A stretch of 64,000 nt of DNA from CAWJLS01 sp963843755 (GTDB taxonomy: Bacteria > Acidobacteriota > Thermoanaerobaculia > Multivoradales > DATKCC01). Under the pieces are notes generated by a model. It was not told the origin of the DNA. It saw only the letters and a list, made by a program, of their open reading frames with translations, and did not search any database. The position numbers and the translations under genes are program-made. The stretch covers positions 124,001-188,000 of the forward strand of contig CAWJLS010000013.1 in assembly GCA_963843755.1 (NCBI GenBank), read 5' to 3'. Shown piece after piece: positions 17,125 through 25,523 of the stretch. Each line of letters starts with the position of its first letter. The stretch's first letter is position 1.

Positions 17125-18268
17125 TCCGGACGCCCCGGGGCGCGTCGCGGAGCCGCACGTCGAGCCGGTGGAACGCCTCGTCGGCCTCGACCCCGTCGGG
17201 CTGGAAGCCGAGGACGTAGCTCACGCGGGTGGAGGCCTCCACCTCCTGGACCAGCTCCGCCACGTCGTTCGAGTTGGTGAAGAGCTGGCCGCCCGTGTCC
17301 TCGGCCATCATCAACAGCGAATCCCGCCCCCAGCCGAGCCCTGCCAGGTTGACCGACTGGATCGCCCAGCCGCTGGTCCGGCAGGCCTTCTTGACCTCCT
17401 GCAGCAAGCCGAGCACCCGGGCGCGTTCGTTCGCCTGGCCGGAGACCATGTGGTCGGGCAGGCCGAAGCTCAGGTGGACCAGGTACTTGCGGCCGTCGAG
17501 CCCGGCCGTCTCCTCGGCCATCGAGGTCACGCCGCGAACGAAGAAGCGGAGGATCGACGTGGTCGGCCAGCCGCCGACGTTGCGGTTGAACCCGGAGACC
17601 CGGGCCTCGGCCAGGATCTCGTCGGGGTCGGGGCGGGCATCCCGGGGGAGCGCCACGTCCGCGGGGCTCCAGCCGGCGAGCAGATCGGTCGCCTTGCGGC
17701 GGTTGCTGTCGATCACGGCCTGCATCACGCGCAGCGCACGGAGCGCGTCGTCGTGACGGTCGGTCAGGCCGACCACCCACTGGAACCCGTGCAGGCCGCT
17801 GAAGAAGGCGATGCCGACCCGGTCGGAGGGGGAGAGCCGTTCGTCGAACAGCCTCTCGAGGGCCACGGCAGCGCCGTGGAGGCGGCGGGTGTCGGTGTAG
17901 GCCAGGTCGAAGACGAACAGGAAGTTGCGCCGGGCGGCCCGGGCCGAGGGGGTCAGCACCCCCCGCACCCGCTCGGGCGTGGCCCCCGGATCGAGGGCGA
18001 TGCGCTCGAAGGTCTGGATCTCCTGCCGCTCGCCGCGGTCGAAGACCTCGAAATCGTCGGCGGTCAGGTGGTCGAGCGGCTCCCCGTGATGGATCACCGT
18101 GACCGGAACCTCGACCAGCGTCACGGCGGTGCCGCCCTCGAAGGTCTTCTTGTCCCGGGCGGACAGACCGGCGGGGCAGAGGAGCGCCGCCGTCAGGACC
18201 ACGGCGACGGCGAGGGCCGGAACCGCCTGGCCCCCCGGGAGGGAGTCACACAACCGCTGGAAACCCAT
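17093..18268 (-). CDS. Exported VWFA-related domain protein
   Basis: A 391-residue protein with an N-terminal hydrophobic signal segment (ALAVAVVLTAALL, followed by SARDKK) and a von Willebrand A-like domain of the type found mainly in Acidobacteria. The hallmark opening is VPVTVIHHGEPLDHLTADDF followed by FEVFDRGERQEIQTFE. The metal-site opening is poor: NFLFVFDLAYTDTR stands where DxSxS is usual. A terminal beta segment (SYVLGFQPDG, then FHRLDVRL) completes the fold. The role is unknown, presumably periplasmic or surface protein interaction. ATG 18268 has GGGGG five bases upstream and is preferred over GTG 18289. Confidence 0.8.
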   Translation of the reverse strand: MGFQRLCDSLPGGQAVPALAVAVVLTAALLCPAGLSARDKKTFEGGTAVTLVEVPVTVIHHGEPLDHLTADDFEVFDRGERQEIQTFERIALDPGATPERVRGVLTPSARAARRNFLFVFDLAYTDTRRLHGAAVALERLFDERLSPSDRVGIAFFSGLHGFQWVVGLTDRHDDALRALRVMQAVIDSNRRKATDLLAGWSPADVALPRDARPDPDEILAEARVSGFNRNVGGWPTTSILRFFVRGVTSMAEETAGLDGRKYLVHLSFGLPDHMVSGQANERARVLGLLQEVKKACRTSGWAIQSVNLAGLGWGRDSLLMMAEDTGGQLFTNSNDVAELVQEVEASTRVSYVLGFQPDGVEADEAFHRLDVRLRDAPRGVRIIHRPGYYAR

Positions 18269-18340
18269 GACCCCCGAATTCTGCCACACCCGGGATCGGG
18301 CCAGAGCACCGCCCGGATCGGCGACCCTTTCTGCACCGAC

Positions 18341-18409
18341 CGGGAGGGAGGGGGCGCCCTGTTCCTCCCGCGAGGGTGGGAAAGGGGTCGGGGAGGTGGG
18401 GGGCGATCC
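18341..18409 (-). repeat. Dispersed GC-rich repeat, copy B
   Basis: Read on the minus strand from 18409, this segment aligns, at roughly three-quarters identity by eye, with 46532-46597. Both run GGATC(G/T)CCCCCC, then CCTTTCCC(A/G)CCCTC, then a G-run and a GCCCCC-rich end. A hairpin (TTCC and CCC pairing with GGG and GGAA around 18362-18382) is possible. It abuts the icmF stop codon and could act in 3-prime end formation, but there is no T-tract. Confidence 0.5.
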
Positions 18410-21400
18410 TCAGAGATTTCGCCGATACTCCCCGCCCACCTCGTACAGCGCGTGGGTGATCTGCCCGAGGCTGCACACCCGGGCGGCCTCCATCAGCGCG
18501 GCGAACAGGTTGCCGCCGGAGAGCGCCGCCGCCTGGAGCCGCGCGAGCGCCTCGGGAGCCTCGTCGGCGTGGCGCTCCTGGAACGCCCGCAGGCGGGCGA
18601 TGCAGCCCTCCTTCTCCTCCTCGGTGGCGCGGGTCAGGGGAACCTCCGGCAGGTCGCTCGCCGCCTCCGTGCCACCTTTGGGCAGGAAGGTATTGACCCC
18701 GACGATCGGCAGCTCGCCGGAGTGCTTGAGGCGCTCGTACTTGAGTGAGTCGTCCTGGATCACGCCGCGCTGATACTGGAGCTCCATGGCGCCGAGCACG
18801 CCGCCACGCCGGGTCAAGCGGTCGAACTCCGCCAGCACCGCCTCCTCGACCAGGTCGGTCAGCTCCTCGATGATGAAGCTGCCCTGGGTGGCGTTTTCGC
18901 AATCGGTGAGGCCGAACTCCTTGTTGATGATGAGCTGGATCGCCATCGCCCGGCGCACCGACTCCTCGGTCGGGGTGGTGATCGCCTCGTCGTAGGCGTT
19001 GGTGTGGAGGCTCTGGGCGTTGTCGTAGGTGGCGAGCAGCGCCTGGAGGGTGGTGCGCACGTCGTTGAAGTCGATCTCCATGGCGTGGAGCGACCGGCCG
19101 GAGGTCTGGATGTGGTACTTGAGCTTCTGGCTGCGCTCGTTGCCGCCGTAGAGCTCGGCCATGGCGACCGACCAGATGCGCCGCGCCACCCGGCCGATGA
19201 CCGCGTACTCGGCGTCCATGCCGTTGGAGAAGAAGAACGACAGGTTCGGCGCGAAGTCGTCGACCGCCATGCCGCGGGAGCGGTAGTACTCGACGTAGGT
19301 GAAGCCGTTGGCCAGGGTGAAGGCGAGCTGGTGGATCGGGTTCGCCCCCGCCTCGGCGATGTGGTACCCGCTGATCGACACCGAGTAGAAGTTGCGGACG
19401 TCGTGCTCGATGAAGTGCTGCTGGACGTCGCCCATGAGCCGCAGGGCGAACTCGGTGGAGAAGATGCAGGTGTTCTGCCCCTGGTCTTCCTTCAGGATGT
19501 CGGCCTGGACCGTGCCGCGGACCACGTGGAGCGTCTCGGCCCGGAGGCGCGCGTACTCCTCGTCGGTGAGCTGCGCGCGGACCTCCTCCCAGGTGGCGCC
19601 GCGCAGCCGGTCCGGCTGGTAGACCTCTTCCTCGGTGATGTCCAGCCGGCCCTCGGCCCGCAGGAACTTCCGGCACTGCTGGCGGATCGCCGCGTTGAAG
19701 AAGAACGCCAGGATCGTCGGCGCCGGCCCGTTGATGGTCATCGACACCGAGGTCGTCCGGTCGCACAGGTCGAAGCCGGCGTAGAGCTGCTCGGCCTCCT
19801 CGACGGTGAAGATCGACACCCCGGACTCGCCGATCTTGCCGTAGATGTCGGGGCGGCGGTCGGGGTCCTCGCCGTAGAGGGTGATCGAGTCGAAGGCGGT
19901 CGACAGGCGCTTGGCCGGCTGATCGGCGGCCAGCAGGTGGAAGCGGGCGTTGGTGCGCGCGGCCGGCCCCTCGCCGGCGAACATGCGGGTCGGATCCTCG
20001 GCGGTGCGCTTGAACGGGAAGACGCCGGAGGTGAACGGGAACTCGCCGGGGACGTTCTCGGCCAGACGCCACGCGATCCGGTCGCCCCAGTCGCGGTAGC
20101 GGGGCCGGGCGACCTTGGGGATCTTGGTCTCGGACAGGGTGGTGCGGTAGTTCTCGACCTCGATCGTGCGGTTGCGGACGGTGTAGCGGAAGAGGTCGTC
20201 CCGGTAGCGCGCCTCCCACTCCGGCCAGGCGCGGATCAGCTCCAGGGTGCGCCCGTCGAGCCTCCCCAGGTGGTCGTTGTAGGCCTCCATCAGGTCGGCG
20301 ATGCCCGCGCCGGCGGTCTCGCGGCGACCGGCGGCCTCGATCTCCTCGTCGGAGAAGCGGCTCCAGTCCGCGTGGGCGCTCGCCGCCGAGCAGCCGGATC
20401 GCCCGGCGCAGCCCGTCCAGGTCTTCCGCCGCCTCGGCCTGCTCCCGCGGCGTGCGCGCGGTAGGAGCGGCAGGCGTCGGCGATCTCCGAGAGATAGCGC
20501 TCGCGCCCCAGGCGGGATGACGTGTTGGGCCGTGTCGGTGACCCGCTCGGCGGTGGCGGGGTAGCGGCTCTCCCAGCCCAGGCCGAAGCGTTCGGAGACC
20601 GTCGCCATGAGGTAGCCGTACAGGGCGTTGACGCCGCTGTCGTTGAAATGGGCGGCGCTGGTGCCGAAGACCGGCATCTGCTCGACCGGCGTGTCGAACA
20701 GCTCCCGGTTGCGCTGGACCTGCTTGCGCACGTCGCGCAGCGCGTCCTCGGAGCCGCGGCGGGTGAACTTGTTGATCACCACCGCGTCCGCCAGGTCGAG
20801 CATCTCGATCTTCTCGAGCTGCGAGGGTGCGCCGTACTCGGCGGTCATGACATACATGGAGAGGTCCGCCAGGTCGGCGATGGCGCTGTCCCCCTGGCCG
20901 ATGCCGGCGGTCTCGAGCAGGATCAGGTCGAACCCGGCGCCCTTGAGCAGCGCCAGGACCTCGGCGACGTCGGCGCTGACCTCGCCCCGGTAGCCGCGGG
21001 TGGCCAGCGACCGCAGGTAGACCCGGTCGCTCTTCAGGCTGTTGAACCGGATGCGGTCGCCGAGCAGGGCGCCGCCGGTGCGCCGCTTGGTCGGATCGAC
21101 GCAGACCACGGCCACCCGCTTGTCGTCGAAATCGCTGACGAACCGCCGGACGAGCTCGTCGGTCAGGCTCGACTTGCCGGCGCCGCCGGTGCCGGTCAGG
21201 CCGAGGACCGGCACCTTGCGCTCGGCCGCCTGCTGCTCGGTCTCACGCAGCACCTTGCGCAGCGCCTCGGGCAGCGCCTCCCCGTGACCCTGCCCCTGGT
21301 CGTGACGGGAGGGGTCGAGCTCCGCCGCGGTGATGGCCCGTGCCAGTGTCATGAAATGCCCGTTCATGCGGTAGCTGGCGAGCTCCGTCGACAGGGGGTC

Positions 21401-21838
21401 GAAGTCGCAGCCCTCGACGACCTGGTTGATCATCCCCTGGAGCCCGAGCCGCCGGCCGTCCTCGGGCGAAAAGATCCGGTCGATGCCCCGCTCGTGGAGC
21501 TCGTCGATCTCCCGCGGCACGATCACGCCGCCGCCGCCGCCGTAGATCTTGACGTGCGCCGCGCCGCGCTCGTCGAGCATCTGGCGCATGTAGGTGAAGA
21601 ACTCCATGTGGCCGCCCTGGTAGCTGGTGATCGCCACCCCCTGGGCGTCTTCCTGGATCGCCGCCTGGACGACCTCCTCGACCGAGCGGTTGTGGCCGAG
21701 GTGGATGACCTCGGCGCCGGTCGCCTGGAGCACCCGGCGCATGATGTTGATCGACGCGTCGTGGCCGTCGAACAGGGCGGCGGAGGTGACGATGCGGACC
21801 GGGTTCTTCGGCTTGTAGGGCTCGGCTGGCTGGGTCAT
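18410..21838 (-). CDS. icmF: Fused acyl-CoA mutase IcmF, with internal frame anomaly
   Basis: Adenosylcobalamin-dependent carbon-skeleton mutase of the IcmF type (isobutyryl-CoA/n-butyryl-CoA and related), with its G-protein chaperone fused in the middle. The 1142-residue order is: B12-binding domain (1-150, with GHDASIN whose His is the cobalt ligand), GTPase (about 190-430, P-loop GTGGAGKSS), linker, substrate-binding mutase barrel (about 550-1142, with TRMFAGEG, AFDSITLYG, MTINGPAP, NTCIFSTEFALRLMGD, TSGRSLHAMEIDFND). Residues about 445-488 are Arg-rich and unlike the family. Removing one base from each of three G/C runs (20506-20509, 20444-20446, 20374-20376) restores a typical linker with RERYLSEIADACRSYR. 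The enzyme is otherwise full length. Confidence 0.93.
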   Translation of the reverse strand: MTQPAEPYKPKNPVRIVTSAALFDGHDASINIMRRVLQATGAEVIHLGHNRSVEEVVQAAIQEDAQGVAITSYQGGHMEFFTYMRQMLDERGAAHVKIYGGGGGVIVPREIDELHERGIDRIFSPEDGRRLGLQGMINQVVEGCDFDPLSTELASYRMNGHFMTLARAITAAELDPSRHDQGQGHGEALPEALRKVLRETEQQAAERKVPVLGLTGTGGAGKSSLTDELVRRFVSDFDDKRVAVVCVDPTKRRTGGALLGDRIRFNSLKSDRVYLRSLATRGYRGEVSADVAEVLALLKGAGFDLILLETAGIGQGDSAIADLADLSMYVMTAEYGAPSQLEKIEMLDLADAVVINKFTRRGSEDALRDVRKQVQRNRELFDTPVEQMPVFGTSAAHFNDSGVNALYGYLMATVSERFGLGWESRYPATAERVTDTAQHVIPPGARALSLGDRRRLPLLPRARRGSRPRRRKTWTGCAGRSGCSAASAHADWSRFSDEEIEAAGRRETAGAGIADLMEAYNDHLGRLDGRTLELIRAWPEWEARYRDDLFRYTVRNRTIEVENYRTTLSETKIPKVARPRYRDWGDRIAWRLAENVPGEFPFTSGVFPFKRTAEDPTRMFAGEGPAARTNARFHLLAADQPAKRLSTAFDSITLYGEDPDRRPDIYGKIGESGVSIFTVEEAEQLYAGFDLCDRTTSVSMTINGPAPTILAFFFNAAIRQQCRKFLRAEGRLDITEEEVYQPDRLRGATWEEVRAQLTDEEYARLRAETLHVVRGTVQADILKEDQGQNTCIFSTEFALRLMGDVQQHFIEHDVRNFYSVSISGYHIAEAGANPIHQLAFTLANGFTYVEYYRSRGMAVDDFAPNLSFFFSNGMDAEYAVIGRVARRIWSVAMAELYGGNERSQKLKYHIQTSGRSLHAMEIDFNDVRTTLQALLATYDNAQSLHTNAYDEAITTPTEESVRRAMAIQLIINKEFGLTDCENATQGSFIIEELTDLVEEAVLAEFDRLTRRGGVLGAMELQYQRGVIQDDSLKYERLKHSGELPIVGVNTFLPKGGTEAASDLPEVPLTRATEEEKEGCIARLRAFQERHADEAPEALARLQAAALSGGNLFAALMEAARVCSLGQITHALYEVGGEYRRNL

Positions 21839-21952
21839 CGATGAGACACCGGGTCGTTGAAGTTCGTGGTGGGGGAGCGGCAGCTCCCGGGCGGAGCGGC
21901 GCGCGGCGGATGTGCGGTCACAGGTGGTGCAGCATGCGCGCGCCGGTTGAAG

Positions 21953-21958
21953 ATTCTA
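21953..21958 (-). promoter_or_regulatory. Possible extended -10 for icmF
   Basis: On the minus strand the sequence reads TGGTAGAAT, an extended -10 pattern (TGnTAnnAT), 114 bases before the icmF ATG. The 191-base gap (21839-22029) shows no other feature; no cobalamin riboswitch elements were recognised. Confidence 0.3.
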
Positions 21959-22029
21959 CCAGCCCATCGGGAGTGAGGCGTTTGCCGGCGCGTCCGGGAG
22001 GGAGGTCTCGAAGGGGACGGTGGCGTTCC

Positions 22030-22989
22030 TCAGTCGAGATACTGGCGGACGTGGAAGAAGTAACCGACCGAAACCAGGAGGAACGCAGCGATCAGGCCGC
22101 GGAACCAGTCACCCTGGTAGACGATCTCGGCCAGGCGCTGGACCTTGGGATCCGGTGGCAGGCCGGCAGCTGCGAGCAGCTTCTCGAAATCGATCCGGGG
22201 GATCGTCGTCATGCACCAGGCGCCCCAGATGATCAGGATCGAGATGGCGCCCCACCAGGCGTCCTCCCGTCTGCGGAAGAGCCCTACCGCCGTAGCACCG
22301 ATGACGACAGCCGAAGCCAGGCAGATGAAGACTGCTCGGTCGCCGGTCACGATCGATCCGCCGACCGGGAGCAGGGCCTGAAAACTCGAGACGAGCATGA
22401 CGAGCGCCCAGGCTCCCATGAACATCGAAAGCCCGAGGATCTCCGTCGGGACCCGGTCGGTCCAACGGGTTTCTGAGTCGTAGCGCTCGAGGGTGGACTT
22501 GACGTGACGGCCGGAGAACAGGAGGAGGAAGAAGCCCGGCATCACGACGCCAAGCGCCAGGAGCACGGCTCCGATGATCTTGAACTGGGAAAACTCCGAA
22601 GCTCCGGCCTCCGGACCGTACGACCAGAGGAGCGGCAGAATCCGGGTCGTCAAGAGGGCGTTGAGGAGACCTACGAGCAGCCAGGCACGCGCGAAGATCA
22701 CCAACAGGGGTTGGAACCACCGGCGGCGGAGCAGAGCACCGAGCCCCAAGATCGAGAAGACCGCGCCGGCGCCGCCGGACAGGACCAACGCGCCCACGGG
22801 CCCGGTCAAGCTCGGACCGGCCGGCCATTCGATCGCGGCGGCACGCCGGATCCCCACGATGTTCATCACCAGGAAGAAACTCACCATGAGGGCGATGCAT
22901 CCGAGCAGCAACAAGGCGACGCCGCCGAGGAGCAGGAGCGTCGTGCGATCTCGGTGGAGCGACCGGTAGTAGCGATACGGTACGGTCAA
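22030..22989 (-). CDS. Polytopic membrane protein of unknown function
   Basis: A 319-residue protein with about seven hydrophobic segments (for example LLLLGGVALLLLGCIALMVS, AVLLALGVVMPGFFLLLFSG, AVFICLASAVVIGATAVGLF) and a last one just before the C-terminus. I recognise no family or catalytic motif. The start is set at TTG 22989, which has GGGAG a few bases upstream. Longer open reading in the same frame would run across the divergent ArsR gene and its residues look non-coding. It is transcribed away from the ArsR gene and shares an AT-rich promoter region with it, so ArsR may control it. Composition is slightly less GC-biased than its neighbours. Confidence 0.72.
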   Translation of the reverse strand: MTVPYRYYRSLHRDRTTLLLLGGVALLLLGCIALMVSFFLVMNIVGIRRAAAIEWPAGPSLTGPVGALVLSGGAGAVFSILGLGALLRRRWFQPLLVIFARAWLLVGLLNALLTTRILPLLWSYGPEAGASEFSQFKIIGAVLLALGVVMPGFFLLLFSGRHVKSTLERYDSETRWTDRVPTEILGLSMFMGAWALVMLVSSFQALLPVGGSIVTGDRAVFICLASAVVIGATAVGLFRRREDAWWGAISILIIWGAWCMTTIPRIDFEKLLAAAGLPPDPKVQRLAEIVYQGDWFRGLIAAFLLVSVGYFFHVRQYLD

Positions 22990-23042
22990 GGAGTCTCCCG
23001 TCGGCGGGTGTGAACAGTTCGGCGCGATCCTCTCACGAAGGG

Positions 23043-23059
23043 AATATAACCTCTCGGTT
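23043..23059. promoter_or_regulatory. Divergent promoter and possible ArsR operator
   Basis: AATATAACCTCTCGGTT is a local AT-rich patch. TATAAC (23045-23050) could be the -10 of the ArsR gene and, on the other strand, TATATT the -10 of the membrane protein gene. AACC-TCTC-GGTT (23048-23059) is a short inverted repeat overlapping this site, a plausible but unproven ArsR-type operator. Confidence 0.35.
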
Positions 23060-23077
23060 GAAGGGTTGCTCGATGCG

Positions 23078-23473
23078 ATGGAGATCCAGCACAACGGCCG
23101 TACCGTCACCCGGGGGCTCCTCGAAGAGATCGCGGAGCGCCTCAAAGCACTCGCCGACCCGACGCGCCTGGCGATCCTCCACGCTCTGGATCCGGACGGG
23201 GAACCAGGAGAACGGTCGGTCGGCGAGCTGGGTGAGCTGGTCGGCACGAGTCAGGCGAACGTCTCCAAGCACCTCGGGGTGCTCCGCCACGCGGGCCTGG
23301 TCAAGTCCCGCCGCGATGGGATGAACGTCTTCTACTCGGTCGCCGACCCGACGGCGTTCGACGTCTGCCGCATCATGTGCGACATGGTGGAGCGGCGGGC
23401 CCAGCGCGAGCTGGCGGCGATCAACGGCTCCCCGCCAGATGACGATGAGGCGGGAGCGGAGAGCGTGCAGTGA
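23078..23473 (+). CDS. ArsR-family transcriptional regulator
   Basis: A small (131-residue) winged-helix repressor. The DNA-binding core is clear: LKALADPTRLAILHAL, then VGELGELVGTSQANVSKHLG (recognition helix) and VLRHAGLVKSRRDGMNVFYS (wing). ArsR/SmtB proteins usually respond to metals, metalloids or redox state. No ELCVCDL-type CxC site is present; the cysteines are in FDVCRIMCDM (CxxxC) in the C-terminal helix, which could bind a metal or thiol ligand. ATG 23078 is used; TTG 23066 is an alternative, with AAGGG (23061-23065) lying between them. The stop overlaps the GTG of the 29-residue peptide. Confidence 0.9.
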   Translation: MEIQHNGRTVTRGLLEEIAERLKALADPTRLAILHALDPDGEPGERSVGELGELVGTSQANVSKHLGVLRHAGLVKSRRDGMNVFYSVADPTAFDVCRIMCDMVERRAQRELAAINGSPPDDDEAGAESVQ

Positions 23474-23559
23474 CCGATCTTCTCGTCTTCGCGGTCGCCT
23501 TGATCGCGTGGATCCTCGTCCAGCGGTGGCTTCTGCCACGGCTGGGCGTCCCCACCTGA
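23470..23559 (+). CDS. 29-residue single-pass membrane peptide
   Basis: A tiny open frame starting at a GTG that overlaps the ArsR stop codon (GTGA). It encodes MTDLLVFAVALIAWILVQ followed by RWLLPRLGVPT, one hydrophobic helix with a basic, Pro-containing cytoplasmic end. The length, hydrophobic-helix design and four-base overlap with ArsR argue for a real translated micropeptide. I have a faint recollection of small LPRLGVPT-ending peptides beside ArsR genes but cannot name a family. It ends at TGA 23557-23559; the frame stays open beyond it into fmdB, discussed under rejected items. Confidence 0.45.
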   Translation: MTDLLVFAVALIAWILVQRWLLPRLGVPT

Positions 23560-23703
23560 GCGGTCCCGAACCCGGCCGTGGGCCGGGCCGCGACCGCCGG
23601 AACGATCGACAGTCCGGGCCCTCACCTCGGTGCGGCGCCGGCCGATCGACCTTCCGGACACCCGGAAGCGTCCGACGATTTACCCTCAGCGGAGACCGAA
23701 TCC

Positions 23704-23916
23704 ATGCCCCTTTACGAGTACCGATGCGCGGAGTGTGACCACCGGTTCGAAGTGCTCCAGCAGCTCGGCGAAGGCGCCGACAAGCTGACCTGCCCCGCGT
23801 GCGGCGCCCCGGCGCCGCAGAAGCAGTTTTCGACCTTCGCGTCGAGCGCCGCGAGCGGCGGCGGCACCGCCTCCTTCGGCGGTGGTGGCTGTGGCGCGGG
23901 CGGCGGCTTCACTTGA
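23704..23916 (+). CDS. FmdB-type zinc-ribbon protein
   Basis: A 70-residue protein with the FmdB/CxxC_CxxC_SSSS zinc ribbon: MPLYEYRCAECDHRFEVLQ, then CPACG about 20 residues later. Four cysteines (CAEC and CPAC) can bind zinc. The last 20 residues are Gly-rich with a single Cys, typical of the family. Function is unknown; FmdB was named from a formamidase operon as a possible regulator. ATG 23704 matches the universal MPxYEY start. Its TGA overlaps an in-frame TTG of the next gene. Confidence 0.92.
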   Translation: MPLYEYRCAECDHRFEVLQQLGEGADKLTCPACGAPAPQKQFSTFASSAASGGGTASFGGGGCGAGGGFT

Positions 23917-25022
23917 GCGAACTAGACCCGGCGGCCCGTGCGGCCGCCATGCAGCTCCCGGCACCTCGCTTTCCCGACGTCACCGTTCTGCTCGGTGACC
24001 CCGGCCTGCCCGACACGGTCAAGCGGCGCGGCGTCTTCGAACGGGAAGACTTCGAAGCCTTCGCCCGCATGAAACAGGCTCTGGCGGAGCTCGCCGCACG
24101 GCGCGGCTACCGCTTCACCTATCTCGAGGACCACGGCAACCTGCTCGCCGACCTCGCGAGCCACTCGCCCTCGTTCGTCCTCAACTTCTGCGATACCGGC
24201 TATCGCAACGACGCGGCCCGCGAGCTCCACCTTCCCGCCTACCTCGAGCTCCTCGGCATCCCCTACAGCGGCGCCGGCCCCGTCTGCCTCGGGCAGTGCT
24301 ACGACAAGGCGCTGGTGCGTGCCCTTGCCGCCTCGGTCGGCGTGCCGGTGCCGGCGGAGCGGATGGTCCGGGCGGAAGACGACCTCGAGACCTCTCTCCG
24401 TGCCTGGGGAGACGCCTACCCGGTGCTGCTCAAGCCGAACCGGGGCGACGGCAGCGTCGGCATCACCCGACACGCGGTCGCCCGCACGCGGGACCAGGCG
24501 GCGGCCTACCTGGACGGCCTCCGCCGGAGCCTGCCCGGCCAGGACCTGTTGATCCAGGAGTTCCTCGAAGGGCGGGAGGTCGGCGTCGGCCTGATCGGCA
24601 ACCCGGGGCACGAGGGCGGCCTGACCACTTTGCCGGTCATGGAGGTCGACTTCGCCCGCCTGCCGCCGGAGCTGCCGCCGATCCTCTCCTACGAGTCCAA
24701 GGCCGAGCCGTCCTCGCCCTACTACACGGACATCGTCTATCGGCAGGCCGATCTGGAGGAGACCACCCGGACCCGCCTCGTCGCCTGGTCCGAGCTCCTG
24801 TTCGAGCGCCTCGGATGCCGCGACTACGCCCGGTTCGACTTCCGCGCCGACGCCGCCGGTGCCATCAAGCTGCTCGAGGTCAATCCGAACCCGGCCTGGT
24901 GCTGGGACGGCAAGATGTGCTTCATGGCCGGCTTCGCCGGGCACACCTACCCCGACCTCCTCGCCATGCTCCTCGACGCCGCCCAGCGGCGCTCGGCGGG
25001 CGCGGGGTCGGTGCCGTGGTGA
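23913..25022 (+). CDS. ATP-grasp ligase (D-Ala-D-Ala ligase-like)
   Basis: A 369-residue ATP-grasp enzyme; the family joins a carboxylate to an amine via acyl phosphate. Seen: an N-terminal pre-ATP-grasp region with FCDTGYRNDAARELHLPAYL followed by ELLGIPYSGAG and CLGQCYDKAL, as in D-Ala-D-Ala ligases; the ATP loop LLKPNRGDGSVGI; and metal-site residues FDFRADAAG and LLEVNPNPAW. It is too divergent from Ddl to assign cell-wall function, and no murein genes are near. The TTG at 23913 overlaps the fmdB stop; ATG 23949 is an alternative start. Coupling with the zinc ribbon suggests joint function or regulation. Confidence 0.82.
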   Translation: MSELDPAARAAAMQLPAPRFPDVTVLLGDPGLPDTVKRRGVFEREDFEAFARMKQALAELAARRGYRFTYLEDHGNLLADLASHSPSFVLNFCDTGYRNDAARELHLPAYLELLGIPYSGAGPVCLGQCYDKALVRALAASVGVPVPAERMVRAEDDLETSLRAWGDAYPVLLKPNRGDGSVGITRHAVARTRDQAAAYLDGLRRSLPGQDLLIQEFLEGREVGVGLIGNPGHEGGLTTLPVMEVDFARLPPELPPILSYESKAEPSSPYYTDIVYRQADLEETTRTRLVAWSELLFERLGCRDYARFDFRADAAGAIKLLEVNPNPAWCWDGKMCFMAGFAGHTYPDLLAMLLDAAQRRSAGAGSVPW

Positions 25023-25523
25023 TCGCCACAGCGGCGGTGGCGGGCAGATTCACCAACGGCCGGGGCGCGGCCCCGGGGATGGCTCTGGGACGGCTCGCAG
25101 TCCAGCACTTCGGGGTCGGGGTGCTCGCCTGCCCATCGCCCGCGTTCGCCAGCCCACCCTCCGTCACGTCGACGTGAGGCGCGGGCGCTGAGCCCCGACA
25201 CCATCCCCGGGTCCGCGCCCCGGCCTCCAGCCAGTTGGGACCGCCCGTCGTGGTGCCGGACGAAGATCTCTCTCGCGCGGTGACTGTCGTCGACTTGTCA
25301 TCCGGTAGCCGGTGCGGTGCCGTCCCTCCTGGGGGCGTTGGAGGCGAGCGCGCGCAGCGGACGGCGACCGCACGACGAACCCATCGCCGCGAGCCGGAAC
25401 CGAGGCTCCGCCCTCGTCTCCCTCTTCTACGAAGCGAGAGCCGGTCCCCAGGAGCGACGGCACCGCACCGGCCTCCGGGGCAACGAGCCTCCCAGCTCTC
25501 CGGCCCTCCAGACGGGGTTCAGC
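25023..25523. other. Gene-poor stretch with inverted repeat
   Basis: 501 bases with no convincing gene between the convergent ATP-grasp and CocE genes. Several short open frames on both strands have non-coding composition. Its main content is the 33-base inverted repeat annotated separately at 25302-25478. Confidence 0.6.
25302..25478. repeat. 33-bp imperfect inverted repeat
   Basis: The arms are 25302-25334 and 25446-25478, with 30 of 33 positions complementary (core GCCGGTGCGGTGCCGTC) and a 111-base spacer. It could be a small non-autonomous mobile element, a large hairpin, or a pair of protein sites. No transposase gene and no obvious target-site duplication are visible. Confidence 0.6.

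Noticed and set aside
22990..23247. N-terminal extension of the membrane protein at 22030-22989
   Set aside because: The extra residues are Ser/Arg/Pro-rich, lie antisense to the ArsR gene, and a TTG with a ribosome binding site gives a sensible start.
23557..23559. TGA at the end of the 29-residue peptide as a selenocysteine codon reading through into fmdB
   Set aside because: The frame stays open to fmdB, but the 47 codons in between are Pro/Ala/Gly-rich, contain no partner cysteine, and no SECIS-like hairpin was evident right after the TGA. FmdB has its own standard ATG.
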